Below are positions 27,411 to 36,470 of a DNA stretch of 64,000 nucleotides, piece after piece. The stretch spans positions 1 to 64,000 of the forward strand of contig NZ_RRYH01000019.1 of the NCBI RefSeq assembly GCF_004010155.1, in the 5' to 3' direction. This DNA is from Solirhodobacter olei (GTDB lineage Bacteria > Pseudomonadota > Alphaproteobacteria > Rhodobacterales > Rhodobacteraceae). Numbering within the stretch: position 1 is the stretch's first letter; each line of letters begins with the position of its first letter. The notes below the pieces were generated by a model. The model saw nothing but the letters and a program-made list of their open reading frames with translations. It was not told the origin of the DNA and did not search any database. The translations under genes and the position numbers were made by a program.

Positions 27411-27771
27411 ACCGCTTGGGCAACCGATTTCGCAAGTGCGATGCGCCCCATCCTGACCGGGCATCTCCTGACCATGACCCAGGTTGCCACCGTCAGGTCC
27501 AATTTCTCGTTGCGGCCGATCCGTACGGGGTGAGGACACCGTCAGCTTCCCGACTGACACCCGGAGACCACCGACGACGTTGACCGTGGGATCTACATCC
27601 GCCCGGCGGAAGGGTAAGGCACAGCTCTATCCTGGCACGCGTTTCGCGGCCGAATGACTGGACAGAAACATTTGGATCATATTATGTCTGTATGAAACGA
27701 TTGAATTAGAATCGGCGTGAGGCGTGTCTTCCTCCTCGTCGCCCGTTCTCCCGGGGAGGAAGAGCTCATCA
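27411..27771. other. Intergenic gap with a candidate operator dyad at 27662-27691
   Basis: No gene is seen. Close to the downstream amino-acid importer, ACAGAAACAT (27662-27671) and ATGTCTGT (27684-27691) form an imperfect inverted repeat in an AT-rich island (atcatattatg). It lies about 80 bases before the ATPase start and could hold the promoter and a binding site for the RpiR regulator encoded downstream. That link is a guess from position. Confidence 0.35.
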
Positions 27772-28545
27772 ATGGCCAGCCAGCAGCCGGAAACAGCATT
27801 GGAGGTGAAAGGCCTCGAAAAGAGCTATGGCCAGGTGAAGGTGCTGCGCGGCATCAACCTGCGCGCCTATCCTGGGGAAGTGGTCTCTATCATCGGTGCG
27901 TCGGGCTCGGGCAAGTCGACCTTTCTGCGCTGCATCAACATGCTGACGAAGCCCTCAGGGGGAACGATCCGCGTGGCCGGCGAACTAATCGAGACGCGGC
28001 AGACTGCGGAGGGCCTTGAACCGGTCGACAAGCGGCAGCTGCAACGCATCCGCTCGGAACTCGGCATGGTGTTCCAGGACTTCGCACTTTGGAGTCACCT
28101 CACCATCCTCGAAAATGTCATCGAGGGCCCGATCCAGGTGCTGGGTTTGCGGCGCGCGGAGGCGAAGGATCGTGCCGAGGCACTGCTCGACAAGGTAGGC
28201 CTTGCCGACAAGCGCGATAGCTACCCCGCCCATCTTTCAGGCGGCCAGCAGCAACGGGCGGCGATAGCGCGTGCGCTGGCGATGGAGCCCAAGGCGCTGC
28301 TATTCGATGAACCCACCTCGGCGCTTGATCCGGAGCTCGTGGGTGAGGTGCTTCGGGTGATGCAACTGCTCGCTGAAGAAGGCCGGACGATGATCGTGGT
28401 GACCCACGAGATGCAGTTCGCCCGCAACGTCTCCAGCAAAGTGATGTTCTTCCATCAGGGTCTGGTCGAGGAAGAGGGCACGCCGGAGGAGCTTTTCCTA
28501 AACACGAAATCCGAGCGCTGCCGGCAGTTTCTATCGGGACACTGA
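27772..28545 (+). CDS. Polar amino-acid ABC transporter ATPase (HisP/ArtP/GlnQ-like)
   Basis: A 257-residue ATPase. Walker A is GASGSGKST (residues 42-50), the signature is [17 protein letters not shown] and Walker B is [13 protein letters not shown], followed by [12 protein letters not shown], all typical of the HisP/GlnQ family. [13 protein letters not shown]-loop with Trp is as in HisP. ATG 27772 follows the ribosome site gggaggaag; upstream in-frame starts would add an Arg/Ser-rich tail. It is the first gene of an importer operon with binding protein and two permeases. Confidence 0.9.
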   Translation: MASQQPETALEVKGLEKSYGQVKVLRGINLRAYPGEVVSIIGASGSGKSTFLRCINMLTKPSGGTIRVAGELIETRQTAEGLEPVDKRQLQRIRSELGMVFQDFALWSHLTILENVIEGPIQVLGLRRAEAKDRAEALLDKVGLADKRDSYPAHLSGGQQQRAAIARALAMEPKALLFDEPTSALDPELVGEVLRVMQLLAEEGRTMIVVTHEMQFARNVSSKVMFFHQGLVEEEGTPEELFLNTKSERCRQFLSGH

Positions 28546-28611
28546 CGTCAGCCGCTCAGGGCCACAAGCCACTGAATAATCAAAGGCAATCGCGACAACA
28601 GGAGGGAAACC

Positions 28612-29373
28612 ATGATCCGCGAGATCCTAACCGCCGCCGCTTTGGCGTTGGTCTGCGCCCAAGGGGCGCAGGCTGAAAACATCCGCATCGCCACCGAGGG
28701 TGCTTACCCGCCCTTCAACCTGGTGGACTCCAGCGGCAAGCTGAAGGGCTTCGACGTCGACATTGCCAAGGCGCTCTGCGCGGAGATGAAGGCTCATTGC
28801 ACCATCGTCGCCCAGGCCTGGGACGGCATTATCCCCGGCCTCAAGGCTGGCAAGTACGACGCTATCATCGCCTCGATGTCCATCACGCCTGCGCGCAAGA
28901 AGGCAGTGGACTTCACCGCGCCCTATTACGTTGCCGGAGCCGCGCTGGTCGGGCCCGCGAAGAGTGACATCACCTTCACGCCCGCGGGGCTGAAGGGAAA
29001 GACGATCGGCGTCCAGCGCGCCACCACTTATGCGGCGCTCCTGAAGGAAAAGTTCCCCGGTGCGAAGATCAAACTCTACGACACCGTGGACAATCAGAAC
29101 CTTGACCTGAAGGCTGGCCGGCTCGACGGTGTCGTGGCCCAGCAGGTCGTGATGTACGAATGGCTGAAGAAGGATGGGGGCAAGGCCTTCGCTTTCAAGG
29201 GAAAGCCGTTCCTCGATCCGAAGTACATCGGAGACGGCGCTGGAATCGCGGTAAACAAGGGCAATACGAAGCTGCGCGATCAATTCGACGCCGCGCTCAA
29301 GACGATCATGGCGAACGGCACCTACGCCAAGATCAACGCGAGTTATTTCCCGTTCTCGATCGCCCCGAAGTGA
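28612..29373 (+). CDS. Periplasmic amino-acid-binding protein (lysine/arginine/ornithine type)
   Basis: A 253-residue family 3 binding protein. The Sec signal covers residues 1-21 (AQGAQA). The mature protein begins ENIRIATEGAYPPFNLVDSSG, with the GFDVDIAKALC segment and the Arg that grips the substrate carboxylate (SMSITPARKKAVDFT). It resembles ArgT/HisJ and octopine/nopaline-binding proteins, so a basic amino acid or a derivative is likely. Its ribosome site is aggagggaaacc. It serves the ATPase upstream and permeases downstream. Confidence 0.9.
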   Translation: MIREILTAAALALVCAQGAQAENIRIATEGAYPPFNLVDSSGKLKGFDVDIAKALCAEMKAHCTIVAQAWDGIIPGLKAGKYDAIIASMSITPARKKAVDFTAPYYVAGAALVGPAKSDITFTPAGLKGKTIGVQRATTYAALLKEKFPGAKIKLYDTVDNQNLDLKAGRLDGVVAQQVVMYEWLKKDGGKAFAFKGKPFLDPKYIGDGAGIAVNKGNTKLRDQFDAALKTIMANGTYAKINASYFPFSIAPK

Positions 29374-29448
29374 GCCCAGGTTCCCGCTGCCGCCCCCGAC
29401 CCGGGGCGGCGGCACCCGGCATGAACATGCGGCTGCGCAGGATACCTC

Positions 29449-30147
29449 GTGTTTGACCTTTATGGCTTTGGCCACCTCCTTTTCGAGGGCACGCTCGTGA
29501 CCATCGAGCTGTCGCTGGCCGCGCTTGTCTGCGGGCTGGTGCTTGGCCTCGCCGGCGCGGCAATGAAACTTTCTGGCCTGTGGCCGCTGCGACTGCTGGC
29601 CGGGATCTACACCGCCGTGATCCGCGGCGTTCCAGAACTGGTGGTGATCCTGTTCATCTATTACGGCGGCGTGATCCTCCTGAACAAGTTCGCCCATTCG
29701 CTGGGGTATGTGGGCTATATCAACGTGAACGCCTTTACCGCCGGCGTTACCGCGCTCTCGCTGACCTTCGGTGCCTATGCGACCGAAGTCTTCCGCGGGG
29801 CAATCGCGGCCGTGCCGGCGAACCAGATCGAAGCGGCGCGTGCGATCGGGATGCGCCCGAGAACGATCTTCCGCCGGATTCTTCTTCCGCAGGTCTGGCG
29901 CTTCGCGCTGCCGGGCCTTGGGAACATCTTCCTGATCATCATCAAGGAAACCGCCTTGGTTTCGGTGATCGGGCTCGATGAGTTGATGCGCAAGGCCGAT
30001 CTGGCGGTCGGCTATACCAAAAAACCGTTCACCTTCTTCCTGTTCGCGGCCTGCATCTACCTATCCATGACCGCGGTGGCGATGCTGTTTCAGCGGGGGC
30101 TGGAGCGTCGCGCGAACCGCGGCGTGGCGGGGAGGCCTATGGCATGA
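29449..30147 (+). CDS. Amino-acid ABC permease (HisQ-like)
   Basis: A 232-residue membrane protein starting at GTG (VFDLYGFGHLLFEGTLVTIE). It has the His/Glu/Gln/Arg/opine permease family pattern: TAVIRGVPELVVILFIYYGG near the N-terminal third and the EAA loop NQIEAARAIGMRPRTIFRRI. The next permease starts inside its stop codon region (ATGA overlap at 30144-30147). The two form the heterodimeric channel. Confidence 0.88.
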   Translation: MFDLYGFGHLLFEGTLVTIELSLAALVCGLVLGLAGAAMKLSGLWPLRLLAGIYTAVIRGVPELVVILFIYYGGVILLNKFAHSLGYVGYINVNAFTAGVTALSLTFGAYATEVFRGAIAAVPANQIEAARAIGMRPRTIFRRILLPQVWRFALPGLGNIFLIIIKETALVSVIGLDELMRKADLAVGYTKKPFTFFLFAACIYLSMTAVAMLFQRGLERRANRGVAGRPMA

Positions 30148-30830
30148 ACATCTCTGTCATGATAGGCGCGCTGCCGGATCTGTTGGGCGGGGTGGCGCTT
30201 ACGACCGAGCTTGTGGCGCTGGCGCTGCTGGTCGGCTTTGTCATTGCGTTGTCGACTGCGCTGGCCCGATTGAGCGGGGTTGCGGTATTGCGCTGGCTCG
30301 CCACGGCCTATGTCTTCACGTTCCGCGGCACACCGCTTCTGGTGCAGATATTTCTAATCTACTACGGCCTATCGCAATTTGCCTTTGTCCGCGACAGCGT
30401 CGCGTGGGTGGTGCTGAAGCAGCCGTTCTGGTGCACGCTGATGGCACTCGCACTCAATACGGGGGCCTATACGGCGGAGGTGTTCCGAGGTGGCATCCTG
30501 TCGGTGCCGCACAACCAGATCGAGGCGGCGCGCGCCATTGGCATGTCGCCGGTAACCGCATTTCGCCGCATCATCTGGCCGCTGGCGATCCGCCAGGCCC
30601 TGCCGGCATATGGCAACGAGATGATCCTGATGGTGAAGGCAAGCTCGCTGGCGTCGACGGTGACGCTGATGGATATCACCGGGGTTGCCCAGACGCTCGC
30701 AGCCGACACCTACATGCCGATCGAAATATTCACGGCGGCGGCCTTGGTCTACCTGTGCCTGACCTACGCCATGACCCAAGCTATCCATTTTTTCGAACGG
30801 CGCCTGGATGTGACGCGCCGTCGGTCCTGA
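30144..30830 (+). CDS. Amino-acid ABC permease (HisM-like)
   Basis: A 228-residue membrane protein with the motif YVFTFRGTPLLVQIFLIYYG and EAA loop NQIEAARAIGMSPVTAFRRI, both diagnostic of the HisM/OccM branch. The overlapped start indicates translational coupling with the HisQ-like gene. It completes the importer; the aminotransferase gene follows after 70 bases with its own good ribosome site. Confidence 0.88.
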   Translation: MNISVMIGALPDLLGGVALTTELVALALLVGFVIALSTALARLSGVAVLRWLATAYVFTFRGTPLLVQIFLIYYGLSQFAFVRDSVAWVVLKQPFWCTLMALALNTGAYTAEVFRGGILSVPHNQIEAARAIGMSPVTAFRRIIWPLAIRQALPAYGNEMILMVKASSLASTVTLMDITGVAQTLAADTYMPIEIFTAAALVYLCLTYAMTQAIHFFERRLDVTRRRS

Positions 30831-30900
30831 CCGGGGGCGCCGTCCCCGAAACCATTCGTTGGCCCGCCATTCACCGTGCGGCCCTTAGGGAGATGAGACG

Positions 30901-32277
30901 ATGAAAGACCAACCGCTGGCAAACCGTTCGGGCTCCGATCTGCGTGCTTCAGATCTGGCTCATCATCTGCATCCGTTCACCGACCATACGGTGCTTGCCG
31001 CTGAGGGCGGGCCGCGTGTCATCACCCATGGCGAGGGCGTCTACCTTTGGGACAGCGAGGGCCGCCGGCTGCTCGACGGTATGGGCGGGCTGTGGTGCGT
31101 GAACCTCGGATACGGGCGCAAAGAACTCGGTGAAGTGGCGCGGCAGCAGATGGACCAGCTCGCCTTCTACAACACGTTCTTCAAGACTTCGCACGAGCCG
31201 GTGATCGCGCTCGCCGAGAAACTCGCCGGACTGACGCCGGACGGAATCGACAATTTCTTCTTCGCGAATTCCGGCTCGGAGGCCAATGACACAGCCATCC
31301 GTCTGGTGCGGACCTACTGGGCTGCGCAGGAGCGGCCCGAGCGGCAGATCATCATCAGCAGAGAGTATGCCTACCACGGCTCCACCCTCGCTGCGGCGAG
31401 CCTTTGCGGTTTGCCGGGGATGCACGGGATCAGCGGTTTGCCTATTGCAGGCATCGCGCATGGGAAGGCGCCTTATGCCTGGGCCGCCGGGCGCGACCTG
31501 GACGATCCCGACTATGGTCGCGAGGCTGCCGATGCGCTGGAGGCTAGGATACTGGAACTGGGTCCGGAGAACGTCGCGGCCTTTATCGGTGAACCCGTGA
31601 TGGGCGCCGGCGGCGTGATTACGCCGCCTCCGGGCTACTGGGCGCGGGTCCAGGAGATCTGCCGCACCTATGACATCCTGTTGGTCTGCGACGAGGTGAT
31701 CTGCGGCTTTGGCCGGACCGGACGGTGGTTCGGGGCACAGACCTTCGACATTACGCCCGACATCATGTGCATGGCGAAGGGCCTGAGCTCTGGTTACCTG
31801 CCGATCTCTGCGGTAGGTACCGGGCCCCGGGTGACAGAGGCACTACGTGGCAAGCCCGGCGTCTTTTCCCACGGCTTCACCTATTCCGGCCATCCTGTCG
31901 CCGCGGCAGTGGCGTTGAAGAACATCGAACTGATCGAGGCGGAAGGCGTGGTCGATCACGTCCGAACGGTAGCCGGGCCTGCACTCGCCCGCCGCCTCGG
32001 CGCGTTGACGGACCATCAGCTTGTCGGTCAGGTGCGGGGCGTCGGTGCAATGTGGGCGGTGGAACTGACCTCTGACAAGGCGACGCGCGCGCCGTTTACG
32101 CCGGTAGGATCGGTCGCGACGCGGGTCCGAAATCTCTGTTTTGAGCATGGCCTGGCAACCCGCGCAGTGCGCGAGGGCCTGGTGTTCGCCCCGCCGCTAA
32201 TCATCAATGAGGCACAGGTGGATGAGATGGTTGGGATCCTGACCGACTGCCTCGATACTGTCGCGGCCGGGCTCTGA
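30901..32277 (+). CDS. Class III PLP-dependent aminotransferase (omega-amino acid type)
   Basis: A 458-residue fold-type I transaminase. The PLP lysine is Lys293 (MAKGLSSGYLP), preceded by the cofactor aspartate Asp264 in LLVCDEVICGFGRTG. NSGSEANDTAIRL binds the PLP phosphate. The branch is that of omega-amino acid:pyruvate and putrescine/beta-alanine aminotransferases. It most likely removes a terminal or beta-amino group from the imported amino acid. A second, clearly different class III aminotransferase is encoded four genes later, so two transamination steps or alternative substrates are probable. Confidence 0.88.
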   Translation: MKDQPLANRSGSDLRASDLAHHLHPFTDHTVLAAEGGPRVITHGEGVYLWDSEGRRLLDGMGGLWCVNLGYGRKELGEVARQQMDQLAFYNTFFKTSHEPVIALAEKLAGLTPDGIDNFFFANSGSEANDTAIRLVRTYWAAQERPERQIIISREYAYHGSTLAAASLCGLPGMHGISGLPIAGIAHGKAPYAWAAGRDLDDPDYGREAADALEARILELGPENVAAFIGEPVMGAGGVITPPPGYWARVQEICRTYDILLVCDEVICGFGRTGRWFGAQTFDITPDIMCMAKGLSSGYLPISAVGTGPRVTEALRGKPGVFSHGFTYSGHPVAAAVALKNIELIEAEGVVDHVRTVAGPALARRLGALTDHQLVGQVRGVGAMWAVELTSDKATRAPFTPVGSVATRVRNLCFEHGLATRAVREGLVFAPPLIINEAQVDEMVGILTDCLDTVAAGL

Positions 32278-32330
32278 ACCTCAGGGCCGGCCCGATCGGC
32301 GCCAGGCAGTTCGGATAAGGAGAGATTGGA

Positions 32331-33821
32331 GTGAAGATCGGTGTCGCCCGCCTGTGGCACGAGGCCAACTCGTTCACCCCGACCAATATCGGGTTAGGGC
32401 ATTTCCAGGCTCGGGAATTCACCAGCGGGACTGCGGCTGCGCAGGTTTTTCGCGGTACGTCCGTGGAGACCGGCGGCGTTTTCCGCTGGGCGGAGCGCGC
32501 AAGGGCAGAGCTCGTCTTCAGTCGTCTTGCGGCATCCGCTCCCGGCGGCACGGTGGAGCAGCTGGTGCTCGACCGGATTATCGGGGAAATTGTCGAGGAT
32601 CCGGAGCTAGAAGCCGTTGACGGGCTCTATCTCTCGCTGCACGGCGCCTGCCTCGGCACCGAGGATCTTTCACCTGAAACCACCTTGGTCACACGCTTGC
32701 GCGCCCGGTTTCCGGAGTTGCCGATCGTTGCCTCCTTCGACATGCATTGTATCCCGACGCCTGACCTTGCGGCGGCCCTCGACGGGGCGACCATCTACCG
32801 CCGCTATCCACATACCGACATGGCCGAGACGGCGGAGCGGGCGCTGGATCTGCTGAGTGCGCTGGTGCGCGGTGGCGCCCGAGGGCGGGTGACGCTGGCA
32901 CGCTGCGGAATGGTGCTGCCGAGCTTCAGGATGGGTACGGACGGCCCAGGCCCGATGACAGAGATCGAGGCACTCGCTCTCGCAGAGGAGAGCAAGGCGG
33001 CCGCGCATGGCGTGCCTATCTCCGTCTACCCGTTCGCCAGCTTCGCGTATGCCGACAGCCCGGAAACCGATTCCGGCGTGCTGGTCACGAACCTTGCCCC
33101 GATGGATGCAGACGCTTGCCGCATGGCGGACGCGAGTGCTCGACGCCTGGTGTCTGACATGCGCAGGCTGAGCGGTGACTTTGTTCCGGACCTTCCTACG
33201 GCCGAGGCATTCCTTGCCACCCGGCCATGGCGCGACGGGCGGCGTTGGGCGATCCTCGAGCCATCGGACAACCCTATGTCCGGCGGCGCTGGCGATACTC
33301 CCGGGCTTCTCGCGGCGGCCTTGGGGGCCGAGCTTCCCGAAGGCTCGGTTTTCGCCTTCTTTGACGATCCCGAGGCGGTGGCGGCAGCGCAGATAGCCGG
33401 TTTGGGCGGCGCAGTGTCGCTGACCCTCGGTGGCAAGCTGGATGACCGTTTCGGGGCACCCATCCGGGTCGATGGAACCGTCGATCGGCTGACCGACGGG
33501 CAGTTTGCGAACACCGGCCCCATGGAGACCGGTATATCCGTGTCTCTCGGTCCTACGGCCGTTGTGCGCGTGGGGCCGCTCCGGATCATAGTCACTAGCA
33601 GCTGCTATTCGCCGAACGATCCGCAATATTTCCATCTTCACGGCATCGATCCGGACCGCGTGCCGGTTCTGCTGGCGAAAGCAAAGAACCATTTCCGCGC
33701 CTCGTTCGGCGATGTGTTCGATGCGATTGCACAGGTCGAGACACCCGGCCCGGCGATGGCGGAGGCAACCAGGTTGCCGTTCCGGCAAATCCCGCGCGAA
33801 CGGCTGGAACTCTCGCGTTGA
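32331..33821 (+). CDS. M81 family protein (MlrC, microcystinase C-like)
   Basis: A 496-residue protein starting at GTG after aaggagag. The start MKIGVARLWHEANSFTPT is the M81 hallmark (HEANSF, zinc-ligand region), with further conserved segments LSLHGACLG, ASFDMHCIPT and YRRYPHTDMAETAERALDLL. The family was named for MlrC, which hydrolyses the linear fragments of microcystin. Most members are uncharacterised and sit in amino-acid or small-amide gene sets. Here it lies between an aminotransferase and an RpiR regulator in an amino-acid importer operon. It may therefore open an amide, lactam or dipeptide-like substrate, which is inferred from context. Confidence 0.88.
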   Translation: MKIGVARLWHEANSFTPTNIGLGHFQAREFTSGTAAAQVFRGTSVETGGVFRWAERARAELVFSRLAASAPGGTVEQLVLDRIIGEIVEDPELEAVDGLYLSLHGACLGTEDLSPETTLVTRLRARFPELPIVASFDMHCIPTPDLAAALDGATIYRRYPHTDMAETAERALDLLSALVRGGARGRVTLARCGMVLPSFRMGTDGPGPMTEIEALALAEESKAAAHGVPISVYPFASFAYADSPETDSGVLVTNLAPMDADACRMADASARRLVSDMRRLSGDFVPDLPTAEAFLATRPWRDGRRWAILEPSDNPMSGGAGDTPGLLAAALGAELPEGSVFAFFDDPEAVAAAQIAGLGGAVSLTLGGKLDDRFGAPIRVDGTVDRLTDGQFANTGPMETGISVSLGPTAVVRVGPLRIIVTSSCYSPNDPQYFHLHGIDPDRVPVLLAKAKNHFRASFGDVFDAIAQVETPGPAMAEATRLPFRQIPRERLELSR

Positions 33822-33842
33822 CCATTTAAGCAAGGTAGCACG

Positions 33843-34724
33843 ATGACATTTCAGGAACTTCAGGCGCTGATCATCGAGAACTTGCCCAGGATGCCACGGC
33901 AGGTTGCCACGGCCGCGCGCCACATTGCCGATCATCCCGACGAGGTGCTGGTGCATTCCATGCGCGATCTGGCGTCGCGCGCGTCAGTTTCGCCGGCCAC
34001 GATGCTGCGCCTTGCCCAAGCGCTGGAGTTCGGGTCCTGGGCAGATTTCCGGGCAGTCTATGCGGGCGAGCTTCGAAGCGCACCGGACGCATATGCGGAG
34101 CGAGCAAGCCGGGCCCTCGACCGTTCCGGTTTTTCCATCCTGTTGCAGGAGAGTTTCTCGGCGCAACGGGCCAATCTAGATCATGCGGCAGGCGTGAATG
34201 AGCCCGAGGTATTCGCGCGGTCGGCAGAAATCCTGGCTGGCGCGGATCGCGTGTTCATTTCCGCCTTCATGAGCTGTCGGGGGCCGGGTCTTACCTTCAC
34301 CTATCTCTGCCGTATGCTTCGAGACAACGTTATGTTGCTCGGCGGCGAAGCCACTCCGCTTGCCGCTGACCTTGCGCTCCTCCGGTCCTCGGACGCGGTG
34401 CTGACGATCAACTTCCAACCGTATGGCCAGGAAATCGACAAGGTTGCCAGAGCCGTCGCGGAAAGCGGCGCGAAACTCATCTGTCTGTCTGACAGCCGCG
34501 CAACTCAGGTCACCCGAGTGGCGACGGAGACGTTGATCTTTCCCGTCGAGGGGCCGTCCTTCTTTCCCTCACTCACCGCCGCTCATCTTTTGGTGGAAAG
34601 CTTGGCGATCTCGATACTCAAGCATCTTGGCGACGAGGCTATCCAGCGCATCCGAAAGATAGAGAATGCCTATTACGATAGTGGAACCTACAGCGCGGCG
34701 AACAGCCCGCGGAAAGTGAATTAG
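33843..34724 (+). CDS. MurR/RpiR-family transcriptional regulator
   Basis: A 293-residue regulator. Residues 1-77 are the RpiR helix-turn-helix (LASRASVSPATMLRLAQALEF). Residues about 125-265 are the SIS domain that normally binds a phosphosugar (ADRVFISAFMSCRGPG, SDAVLTINFQPYGQEIDKVA). RpiR proteins in amino-acid operons are known, so the ligand need not be a sugar. The gene is within the operon, 22 bases after M81 and one base before the next aminotransferase, so it is co-transcribed and probably autoregulated. Confidence 0.88.
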   Translation: MTFQELQALIIENLPRMPRQVATAARHIADHPDEVLVHSMRDLASRASVSPATMLRLAQALEFGSWADFRAVYAGELRSAPDAYAERASRALDRSGFSILLQESFSAQRANLDHAAGVNEPEVFARSAEILAGADRVFISAFMSCRGPGLTFTYLCRMLRDNVMLLGGEATPLAADLALLRSSDAVLTINFQPYGQEIDKVARAVAESGAKLICLSDSRATQVTRVATETLIFPVEGPSFFPSLTAAHLLVESLAISILKHLGDEAIQRIRKIENAYYDSGTYSAANSPRKVN

Positions 34725-34725
34725 A

Positions 34726-36060
34726 ATGAGTCACGTCTTCCACCGCTCCGCGCTCAGCGTTCCCCCATCCGCCATCGCGGCTGACGGAAACTACATCTTC
34801 GATGCGTCCGGCCGGCGCTACCTCGACGCGTCGGGAGGCGCCGCGGTCAGCTGCATCGGACACTGTGATCCGCGCGTGGTTGCCGCCGTTTCGCAGCAGA
34901 TCGCCCGGCTGGACTATGCCCATACCGGCGCCTTCACGAACGAGCCGGCGGAAGTGCTCGCGACACATATCTGCGAGGCGGCGGGTGAGGGAATGGCCCG
35001 GGTCTATTTCGTTGGATCCGGATCTGAGGCGGTGGAGACCGCGATCAAGATGGCGCGCCAGTGCCAGATCGAGCGTGGGCAGTCGGACCGCCACGTGGTG
35101 ATCTCGCGCCGTCAGAGCTACCATGGCAACACCCTCGGAGCGCTCGCGCGCTCGGGTAGTGAGGCCCGCCGCTCCCCCTATGCGCCCCTGTTGCCGGAAC
35201 GGGCGCAGATCGCGCCCTGTTTCTACTACCGCTACGCCGAACCGGGCGAGACGCCGGAGGCCTACGGGCGCCGCGCCGCCGATGCGCTGGAGGCGGAGAT
35301 TTTGCGCCTGGGGCCGGAAAATATCGCGGCCTTTCTGGCCGAGACCGTTGTCGGCGCGACGTCCGGCGCGGTCGCGCCGGCGCCCGGCTATTTCAAACGC
35401 ATCCGGGAGATCTGTGACCGCTACGGCGTGCTGCTGATCTGCGACGAGGTGATGTGCGGTGTCCATCGCACCGGACCCTTCCTGGCCTGCACGGATGAGG
35501 GCGTATCCCCCGACATCGTAACGCTCGCCAAGGGACTGGGGGGTGGCTACCTACCGATCGGGGCCGTTGTCTGCCGGGCCGAGGTCTACGACAGCTTTGC
35601 GACGGGCTCTGGCGCGTTTATCCATGGGCACACCTACATGGCGCATCCGGTTGCCTGCGCGGCGGCTCTTGCGGTGCAGCGGGTGATCGTCGAGGACGGA
35701 TTGCAGGCCCGGGTCGCCGCGCGAGGTGCCGAGCTGGATGCGGCACTTCGGGAGCGCCTGTCGCAGCATCCCCATGTCGGCGATATCCGCGGCCGCGGAC
35801 TGCTCTACGCGGTCGAACTGGTTGCCGACCGGGAGACGGCCTCGCCGTTTCCGGCGGCGCGAAAGCTTGCGACCGACATCGGTGCGCGAGCAAAGGCCCA
35901 AGGGCTGCTCGTCTATCCTGGCAGCGGAACCATCGATGGTACCCATGGCGATCATATACTGCTCGCCCCGGCCTATTCGATTGGAGAGCAGGAAATCGAA
36001 CTGATCGCCGATGGCCTTCTCTCCTCGATTGACGCGGCGCTGGCGGGCTCTGGCAGATAG
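34726..36060 (+). CDS. Class III PLP-dependent aminotransferase
   Basis: A 444-residue transaminase. VGSGSEAVETAIKMARQ binds the PLP phosphate; Asp240 (LLICDEVMCG) and Lys269 (TLAKGLGGGYLP) are the cofactor residues. It starts without an extended leader and is shorter than the paralogue at 30901, with which it shares only family-level similarity. It ends the operon; immediately after it the sequence turns into an IS630 fragment. Genes downstream of this point in the ancestral operon may have been lost. Confidence 0.88.
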   Translation: MSHVFHRSALSVPPSAIAADGNYIFDASGRRYLDASGGAAVSCIGHCDPRVVAAVSQQIARLDYAHTGAFTNEPAEVLATHICEAAGEGMARVYFVGSGSEAVETAIKMARQCQIERGQSDRHVVISRRQSYHGNTLGALARSGSEARRSPYAPLLPERAQIAPCFYYRYAEPGETPEAYGRRAADALEAEILRLGPENIAAFLAETVVGATSGAVAPAPGYFKRIREICDRYGVLLICDEVMCGVHRTGPFLACTDEGVSPDIVTLAKGLGGGYLPIGAVVCRAEVYDSFATGSGAFIHGHTYMAHPVACAAALAVQRVIVEDGLQARVAARGAELDAALRERLSQHPHVGDIRGRGLLYAVELVADRETASPFPAARKLATDIGARAKAQGLLVYPGSGTIDGTHGDHILLAPAYSIGEQEIELIADGLLSSIDAALAGSGR

Positions 36061-36082
36061 GCCGATTCCCGGCCTTGCATCC

Positions 36083-36247
36083 GGGCGGTTCCGTCGCGAA
36101 CTTTACCGGATGAAGGCCATCTGCGATTATCTGCTACGTCACAACACCAAGCCAAAGCGCTTCGTTTGGACCAAATCCGCCGAAGATACCCTCGCCAGAG
36201 AACGCAGCGCTCTCGATAAACTCGATGCAATCCGAGGGAACAGGTAA
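36083..36247 (+). pseudogene. IS630-family transposase, C-terminal remnant
   Basis: In one frame GRFRRELYRMKAICDYLLR is followed by HNTKPKRFVWTKSAEDTLAR and ends at TAA 36245-36247. The pattern I-x-x-Y-L-x-x-H-N-x-x-P-K-x-F-V-W-T-x-x-A is the well-known C-terminus of IS630-family DDE transposases. The catalytic core is absent. The fragment begins about 20 bases after the aminotransferase stop. Confidence 0.7.
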
Positions 36248-36305
36248 TAAGCGTCAGACTCGCGGCGCTAAAGGAAATGTCTGAGACCTTGCGACCGTTT
36301 TATCG

Positions 36306-36442
36306 TTCGTCAATTACGCCGGCATGACGCTAGAGGTCATCGACGGGACGTCCGGCGAGGTGGGCCAGGCACAGCTCATCGTGGCGGCCTTCGGCGCCTC
36401 GAATCTGGGCTATGCCGAGGCGACTTGGGTCCAGACTGCGGT
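36306..36442 (+). pseudogene. IS21-family transposase (IstA), internal remnant
   Basis: The frame beginning TTC 36306 reads [19 protein letters not shown], then [25 protein letters not shown]. This is the core-domain signature of IstA proteins (F-V-D-W-A-G-D-T, then V-A-V-L-G-A-S-N-Y-T-Y-A-E-A-T). The catalytic Asp of the DWAGDT-type motif is changed (Asn-Tyr-Ala-Gly-Met-Thr), and no start or end is present, so it is a dead fragment. It directly precedes the convergent end of the LysR gene at 36471. Confidence 0.7.
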
Positions 36443-36470
36443 TTTCTTGCGCAATGGCCAAGTCACACTG

